Below are positions 58,962 to 64,000 of a stretch of DNA of 64,000 nucleotides, piece after piece. Both the position numbers and the translations under genes were made by a program. Within the stretch, counting starts at the first letter, position 1, and each line of letters opens with the position of its first letter. Origin of the DNA: an uncultured Acetatifactor sp. (GTDB lineage: Bacteria; Bacillota; Clostridia; Lachnospirales; Lachnospiraceae); NCBI GenBank assembly GCA_910589035.1, contig CAJUSI010000069.1, positions 1 to 64,000 on the forward strand. Direction: 5' to 3'. The notes under the pieces are model-generated. The model was given only the letters and a program-made list of their open reading frames with translations. It had not been told where the DNA came from and did not search any database.

Positions 58962-60392
58962 CTATTCTTCCCAGGCAAGCCCCATGCTTTCCGCAAAGTC
59001 CTTATAGATATCCCTGTATGTCTTCCGCATGTGCTCAATCCGGTATCCGGCCGTCACCCTTTTATAACCGCACTCTCCCATATTGAGCCGCATGTGCTCG
59101 TTTCGCGCCATATCCACCATAGCCTGGGCGATCTCGTCCACATTCATGATATGGGTGAGAATTCCCGCCTGGCCGAACTCATCGTTTTCTCCGTAGATCA
59201 GGCCGGCGCAGTTTCCCACATCCGTGGCGATCACCGGCTTGTGCGCCGCGAAGCTCTCCAGAATGGTCAGAGGCTGCCCTTCGCTGATGCTGGTTAAAAT
59301 CGTTGCGTCCATTCTGCCCAGATAATCTCTGATATTGATCCTGCCGGTGAACACCACATCGGCAAGCTCCAGGGCTTCCACCTGTTCAAAGCATTCTTTT
59401 GCATATTCTTCGTCCTCGTCACAGGGTCCCATGATCCAGAGCTTCAGACGGGGTTCCCTTTCCTTTGCAAAGCTGAATGCCTGAATCATGGTCTTTACAT
59501 CCTTGATGGGCGTCACTCTGAGGACGGCGCCGATATGGACCATGCCTTCGTCCTCCGCCTCTTTGCCGGGAAGATCCTGCAGCTTCTCCACGGACACCCC
59601 ATTGGGCGTAACCATGGTCTTCTCCCCCGGGCATCCAAGGTCGATCTGAAGCTCTCTGGCATGCCGGTACAGACTTGTGACCAGATCGCTTCTCTCATAG
59701 GCAAGCCCCGACATCTTATGGAACTGTTCAATCCATATGTTCTTGTAAATTCCTTTCACCCATTCCGCCCGGAGAAGCTCCTCCTCCCGCTCCCTGGTAT
59801 AGATGCCGTGCTCTGAAATCAGCAGCCTGCTGCCATACAGGCTTTTCGCCATGCTGCCCAGCACTCCCGCATAGCCCGTTGCCACACAGTGGTATAAATC
59901 CGCCTTCGGCAGCTTCATCTTCAGGGTGAACAGCAGAGGCAGATATACAGAGCGCATTGTCCACAGAAAATCCGAGAACACCAGCTGGCTGAAATTCAAA
60001 TCGTAGTATTCTCTCACAATATGTAAGAAATCTTCCCCCATCAAAAGCTTATCCAGGGAAACGGGGGTGTCCTGAAACAGATGGAAAAGCACATCCCAAT
60101 CCACCTGCTGATTCAGTACCAGGCTGCGAAGCTCATGGTATTCCTTCCGGTCCAGCCGCTTCCTGCGCCGGCCCTTCCGGTTCCAGTCCACATCCTGCAG
60201 ATATAATTCATGGACTTCGCTGACATTTTCGGGCAGCTGGTACAGAAATTTCCCGCTCTGCTCCCTGCTGCTGATGATACTTAAAATAACGAATTCCACC
60301 TTCGGAAAAGACTGTATCATGCCGTGCACCCAGCTGGATACACCGCCGGCAATATATGGATAGCATCCCTCCACTACCATGCAGACCTTCAC
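58962..60392 (-). CDS. pelF: Pel exopolysaccharide glycosyltransferase PelF
   Basis: A 476-residue GT4 enzyme, the polymerase-type glycosyltransferase of Pel systems, soluble and UDP-sugar dependent. Marks are VCMVVEGCYPYIAGGVSSWV at the N-terminus, LISEHGIYTREREEELLRAEW, RVTPIKDVKTMIQAF, and SISEGQPLTILESFAAHKPV with the E(x)7E motif. The start is a GTG at 60392 with AAAGGGG 7 bases upstream; the in-frame ATG at 60473 has no ribosome site. Confidence 0.92.
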   Translation of the reverse strand: MKVCMVVEGCYPYIAGGVSSWVHGMIQSFPKVEFVILSIISSREQSGKFLYQLPENVSEVHELYLQDVDWNRKGRRRKRLDRKEYHELRSLVLNQQVDWDVLFHLFQDTPVSLDKLLMGEDFLHIVREYYDLNFSQLVFSDFLWTMRSVYLPLLFTLKMKLPKADLYHCVATGYAGVLGSMAKSLYGSRLLISEHGIYTREREEELLRAEWVKGIYKNIWIEQFHKMSGLAYERSDLVTSLYRHARELQIDLGCPGEKTMVTPNGVSVEKLQDLPGKEAEDEGMVHIGAVLRVTPIKDVKTMIQAFSFAKEREPRLKLWIMGPCDEDEEYAKECFEQVEALELADVVFTGRINIRDYLGRMDATILTSISEGQPLTILESFAAHKPVIATDVGNCAGLIYGENDEFGQAGILTHIMNVDEIAQAMVDMARNEHMRLNMGECGYKRVTAGYRIEHMRKTYRDIYKDFAESMGLAWEE

Positions 60393-60515
60393 TTTGCATC
60401 CCCTTTCCGTACGCCCTGCCGCGTCCCCATACATATCCTGCAGCATCCTGTTCTCAGAGCATCCGTATAGCATTATTCACACTATCCATGCTCCTCCTGT
60501 GCGCAGACATGTTTT

Positions 60516-62411
60516 TTATTGATATACTCTTTCATCAGCCGGCTCAAGCGTTATAATGACTTCGCCTTCCCGGACTGCAAGCAAATACGCGTCCTTTTCC
60601 AGCCGCTTCCAGCTGCCGCCCTCCATATCCTTTATGGATTCATTATGCGTCCTTAAAACAAACCATGCTTCCTCCGATATCCCGCTGACCTCCAGCACAA
60701 TTTTATCACCCGTCCGGCTGTCCGCATAGTCAAGAGCCAGAAGGTTTCGAATACGCGCATCGCATTCTGCCGAAGTGGTTCTGTCAAATTTCCGGAAGGG
60801 CTTTCCGTAGGCCTCCACATTGGAAGCTATAGTATTGGCCAGTTTATCCCAGACGGAAGAACTGTCCTCCGGGAAAGCCACATTCCGCATATCGAAAGAC
60901 ATGCTGGAATATCCAAGCGCTGTCTCCAGGCTTCTCACCAGAAAGTCATTCCGGTAGGTATACTGGAACCCGTTGACCAGGACACTCTGAGCAGTTACAT
61001 CCTCCGACAGGAAACCGATGATATCCTCCCCTGCATTATTCCCATACTCCTTCACCACGGTTCTGGCATCGGCCAGAATATCCTCATCCAGCGCGTCTGA
61101 AATGGCCTCATCCTCCATGCTGCCCGCATAGAAGGAGACGATATCGTAGCTGCCGAGAACATCCTCTATGAAAGCATTGTCTTCCGCCAGCTTCCGGTCC
61201 ACGGGGGTCTGCGAGACGCATAAACCGGACAGGCCCACTTCCGCCGCTTCCTCGTGCAATATTTTCAGAAAATATTCAAACTGTTCGCCCACCGGCAGCT
61301 CATCGTCAGTATAATCAAACTGAGGCGTCATCATGCAGGTGGCTTTATAATGATACTCCCGCAGGATGCTTGTAACGGCGGGCCATATGATCTCCTGAAA
61401 TACCTGTCTCATGGAACGGCTGTAGATCTCCTCCATCCTGTCTGCATTTTCATCGGCAAACGCCGGGTATCCTGCCAGGATAATATTCTGTGCATTCACC
61501 GCAGGATAAATTTCATAAGGATAAATCTCTGCGGATACCGCGGACAGTATTCCAAGCCCTTCGGCCCCCTCCATGTAACCTTCGCTGATAACGAACACAT
61601 ACGCCGTCTCAAAGCTTTTTCTCCATATCAGCATGGGATAGTTCTCCGCCTTCACGGATGAATCTGCCGGAATCCCGTTCATATAGACCTTTGTGCCGCT
61701 TCCTGCAAGAAGCCAGGGGAAATCAGGTCCTCCCGGGAAGACTGTCTCCGCAGCGGATTCTTTCTCCCTGTCCGTCTCCTCCGGCAGGTAGAAGACCTCT
61801 CCTCCCAGGAGAAAACCGTCCCTCAGGTGCAGCCCTTTTACTTCGGCTTTGTTCTCCGCCACCTTCCGGATTCCCAGAAGCTTCCTCACCCGCTCCTGGT
61901 TCCTGAGAACGGACGGATCCGGCAAGCCGCAGAAAACCAGATGAATTCCCTGCTCCACAGTCTCCTCAAGGAATCCGATCTCATTCCCGGATTCCCAATT
62001 CACACAGGAGGAATCGATGACCAGCATTTCGGGAAGCTCCTCTCCCTTCTCTGAAGCCTGATACCGGGAAAGGGAGAGATACCGCTCATAGCTTCGCTTT
62101 GTATAGGCAATCCACTCCTCTGTCCTTAACATGGATGCGCTGTCTTCCCCGCCGATGCAGACGACTCTGCTGCGGGCGGCATAAGCCGTCCCCATGCTCC
62201 CTTCCTGCTCTGTCTGCCCAGCCGTTTCAGTTTCCCGGGAAGCATTCGGAATATAGATATTTACTTTTGACGGATAATTCTCCGCCGTCTCCGTATACAT
62301 ATTTACCGTGTAATCATTCCAGTAATCCTTCAGGCTGTTGAGGGACATACACAGAAAGAGCACCACGGCCATCAATATGGTAATCGAGAAAAAATTCCGG
62401 CGTGATATCAT
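60516..62411 (-). CDS. DUF2194-type Pel locus protein (deacetylase-like)
   Basis: A 631-residue protein anchored by an N-terminal helix (about residues 7-24) and otherwise extracytoplasmic. It resembles DUF2194 proteins of Gram-positive Pel loci, which take the place of part of PelA; ATCMMTPQFDYTDDELPVG and YDIVSFYAGSM recall polysaccharide deacetylase-like strands. I cannot verify all metal ligands by eye. It lies 123 bases upstream of pelF, without a clear terminator between. Confidence 0.75.
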   Translation of the reverse strand: MISRRNFFSITILMAVVLFLCMSLNSLKDYWNDYTVNMYTETAENYPSKVNIYIPNASRETETAGQTEQEGSMGTAYAARSRVVCIGGEDSASMLRTEEWIAYTKRSYERYLSLSRYQASEKGEELPEMLVIDSSCVNWESGNEIGFLEETVEQGIHLVFCGLPDPSVLRNQERVRKLLGIRKVAENKAEVKGLHLRDGFLLGGEVFYLPEETDREKESAAETVFPGGPDFPWLLAGSGTKVYMNGIPADSSVKAENYPMLIWRKSFETAYVFVISEGYMEGAEGLGILSAVSAEIYPYEIYPAVNAQNIILAGYPAFADENADRMEEIYSRSMRQVFQEIIWPAVTSILREYHYKATCMMTPQFDYTDDELPVGEQFEYFLKILHEEAAEVGLSGLCVSQTPVDRKLAEDNAFIEDVLGSYDIVSFYAGSMEDEAISDALDEDILADARTVVKEYGNNAGEDIIGFLSEDVTAQSVLVNGFQYTYRNDFLVRSLETALGYSSMSFDMRNVAFPEDSSSVWDKLANTIASNVEAYGKPFRKFDRTTSAECDARIRNLLALDYADSRTGDKIVLEVSGISEEAWFVLRTHNESIKDMEGGSWKRLEKDAYLLAVREGEVIITLEPADERVYQ

Positions 62412-62441
62412 TTCTCCTTTTCCTCCTAACCCTAAGAAAAC

Positions 62442-64000
62442 TCAGTTATATCCGTAATCTATGGCAAAATTATACGGACTGTATCCGTTCTGACGGATAC
62501 GGTAGCACACAAAGTTCTCCGTCTCATAATAGACTTCCATCTCGTTGGGATACAGCCGCATAAATTCCTGCGTCCAATAATACATATGGGACATGACTAT
62601 CCATCTCGCATCTCCGATATAGGCTTCGAGTCCTGTCAGCTTCGGCAGGGGCATCTGAGCTCCCTCAGCAGATACTGCCCGCTCCGGTATCACGGTATTC
62701 ATATAATCAAGGTAGAGAAGGGGCACCTTCTCCACGAAAAAGTACACCGTATCCGTGGGAATGGTCAGGAGGGTTTCTTCATCAAAGTCCTCCATCTGCT
62801 GCAGAAACGTAATGGTTTCAAAGTGATAGCCATAGTCCCACAGCATCTGACGCTCATCGTTGGCGGAGCAGATGGTCCAGGTGCCTCCGGCAGAACTGCC
62901 GGACTCCCCTTCCCCTCCGGAATTGCCCTGCTCCATGGAATGTCTCTCCTCCATGATGATATTCGTCAGACAGAGAACCGCCTCGTTGCTTTCATAGGGG
63001 CTTATGCGCACAGGCGTCTTAATTCCCGTATACGCCACCAGAATACCGGCAAGGACAAGCGCCGTAAGCGCACCGTACTCAATGGATCTCCGCTCCCGGA
63101 ACAGGAGGTACAGAATCGCATCAAGACACAGGCTCCAGGAGACGGCAATAATGTATCCGATATAAACGGCATAGCGTGTATACTCCATGATCTGCGGAAT
63201 TCCCAACTGAGCGGCTGACTGAAGGATGCCCAGAAGCACCCCGAACAGGCCAACGGAAATCAAGACCGCTCCGTATTCCCTCCTGCCAAGGAGGAACCAC
63301 AGAATTCCAAGCAAAAAGAGGGCACCGATGCTGCCTAAAATAAATCCGGTTGCCGGCACATTGCCGTCGGTGACGCATTCCTCTATTTTCTCCAGGATAC
63401 GGTACAGTCTCTCCCTGAAGGAAATCTGCTGCCCCTTCTCTGCCCCATCCGTATTCTGGGCATTTTTCATTCCGTTTTCTGCGTCTTCCGTCCCGCTTCC
63501 CGTATTTTTTTCATTTTCGCGATCTCCTGCCTTATCTTCGGATGTGCTGTCTTCAGACTCCTCTGCCGAGATTAAGCTCATTCCCCAGTGCAGGGAGCCC
63601 TGCAGCGGAGTTCCGGTGGCATATGCGATTCCCATGGGCAGTACAGCCAGCAGAATACCGGCCGCTCCGGCCAACAGCAGTCTCTTCAGATAGCGCCAGC
63701 GCAGGCACCTGAAGCAAAAACCGACTCCAATTCCGATACAGAACAGTCCGGCCATCATCGTATCATAAAAATGAGCGGACAATGTCATGGAAATACTGAT
63801 CGAAAAGAGCAGGAGGTAAACAGAGGGCAGCGTCAATTCTCCCTTTTTAGCTCCCAATCCGGCAGTAATTCCCCTTTCCTGCAGAAAGGCAATCGCAAAA
63901 TATGCCGCGGGCAGGAGGAAAAGCATTCCGAATTCCTGGGGAAGCGCCGCATAATATCTGTAATATACAAACTGATAAAAGATATCGGAAGCCGCATAGG
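62442..64000 (-). CDS. Polytopic membrane protein of the Pel-like locus, 5' end beyond the window
   Basis: The frame is open from 62442 to the right edge (519 codons), so the N-terminus is missing. At least eight membrane helices are visible in the first about 330 residues (AAYFAIAFL, LLLFSISISM, ILLAVLPMGIAYA, GFILGSIGALFLLGILWFLLG). A hydrophilic loop of about 40 residues lies between them (STSEDKAGDRENEK). The C-terminal about 190 residues are soluble and extracellular-like. The layout recalls large membrane components found ahead of DUF2194 and PelF in Clostridia, but I do not recognise a named family. Confidence 0.7.
   Translation of the reverse strand, partial: YAASDIFYQFVYYRYYAALPQEFGMLFLLPAAYFAIAFLQERGITAGLGAKKGELTLPSVYLLLFSISISMTLSAHFYDTMMAGLFCIGIGVGFCFRCLRWRYLKRLLLAGAAGILLAVLPMGIAYATGTPLQGSLHWGMSLISAEESEDSTSEDKAGDRENEKNTGSGTEDAENGMKNAQNTDGAEKGQQISFRERLYRILEKIEECVTDGNVPATGFILGSIGALFLLGILWFLLGRREYGAVLISVGLFGVLLGILQSAAQLGIPQIMEYTRYAVYIGYIIAVSWSLCLDAILYLLFRERRSIEYGALTALVLAGILVAYTGIKTPVRISPYESNEAVLCLTNIIMEERHSMEQGNSGGEGESGSSAGGTWTICSANDERQMLWDYGYHFETITFLQQMEDFDEETLLTIPTDTVYFFVEKVPLLYLDYMNTVIPERAVSAEGAQMPLPKLTGLEAYIGDARWIVMSHMYYWTQEFMRLYPNEMEVYYETENFVCYRIRQNGYSPYNFAIDYGYN

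Overview
The window looks like chromosomal DNA from a spore-forming, moderately GC-rich member of the Lachnospiraceae (Clostridia, Bacillota). The clues are dense Shine-Dalgarno sites, a YlbJ-type sporulation membrane protein, a short HisG paired with HisZ, RecU, a HelD helicase, and gene neighbourhoods such as the type IIA topoisomerase A subunit with rsmD and coaD. This assignment is inference from gene content. I saw no rRNA, tRNA, CRISPR array or intact insertion sequence. Most genes lie on the minus strand.

Left part (1-4.6 kb): a minus-strand cassette reads amidohydrolase, zinc-ribbon/pseudokinase-like protein, von Willebrand A (VWA) protein and a divergent PurA-like enzyme that runs off the left edge. 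This is my main candidate for an undescribed system. 4.8-7.8 kb: an XRE regulator behind an 18-bp perfect palindrome, then an ABC exporter. 7.8-17 kb: a B12/radical SAM protein, a drug/metabolite transporter, a MoxR-DUF58-DUF4129 module, and an ArsR/DUF2087 regulator with a clear promoter and operator. 17.2-20.8 kb: a HelD-like helicase joined by a long disordered linker to what looks like the N-terminal beta-sandwich of a GH31 glycosidase without its catalytic barrel, which is the most unusual single protein here.

Middle (21-42.8 kb): an SGNH esterase, pyrC and a histidine cluster in transcription order hisZ, hisG, hisD, hisB, hisIE. A miniature type IV prepilin and its peptidase sit between hisG and hisD. 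The hisIE product carries an N-terminal HisF-like domain that has lost its catalytic Asp. Then come recU, RluA- and RsuA-type pseudouridine synthases, an SDR, a HAD phosphatase, ylbJ, a cell-wall amidase, coaD, rsmD and a ParC-like topoisomerase subunit. Several proteins here carry low-complexity inserts built of short tandem repeats (HisZ tail, YlbJ loop).

Right part (42.9-64 kb): two adjacent exopolysaccharide modules, both read leftward. One (42.9-52.1 kb) has four GT2 glycosyltransferases, a pyruvyltransferase, an F420-hydrogenase-beta-like Fe-S protein, DUF1919 and an ABC flippase-like transporter, and starts from a good promoter near 52.2 kb. The other (53.8-64 kb, continuing off the right edge) contains PelF, PelG, a DUF2194 protein, two more glycosyltransferases and membrane proteins, so it is a Pel-like polysaccharide locus. 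Two paralogous DUF4832-type proteins meet tail to tail at the junction, with overlapping 3' ends.
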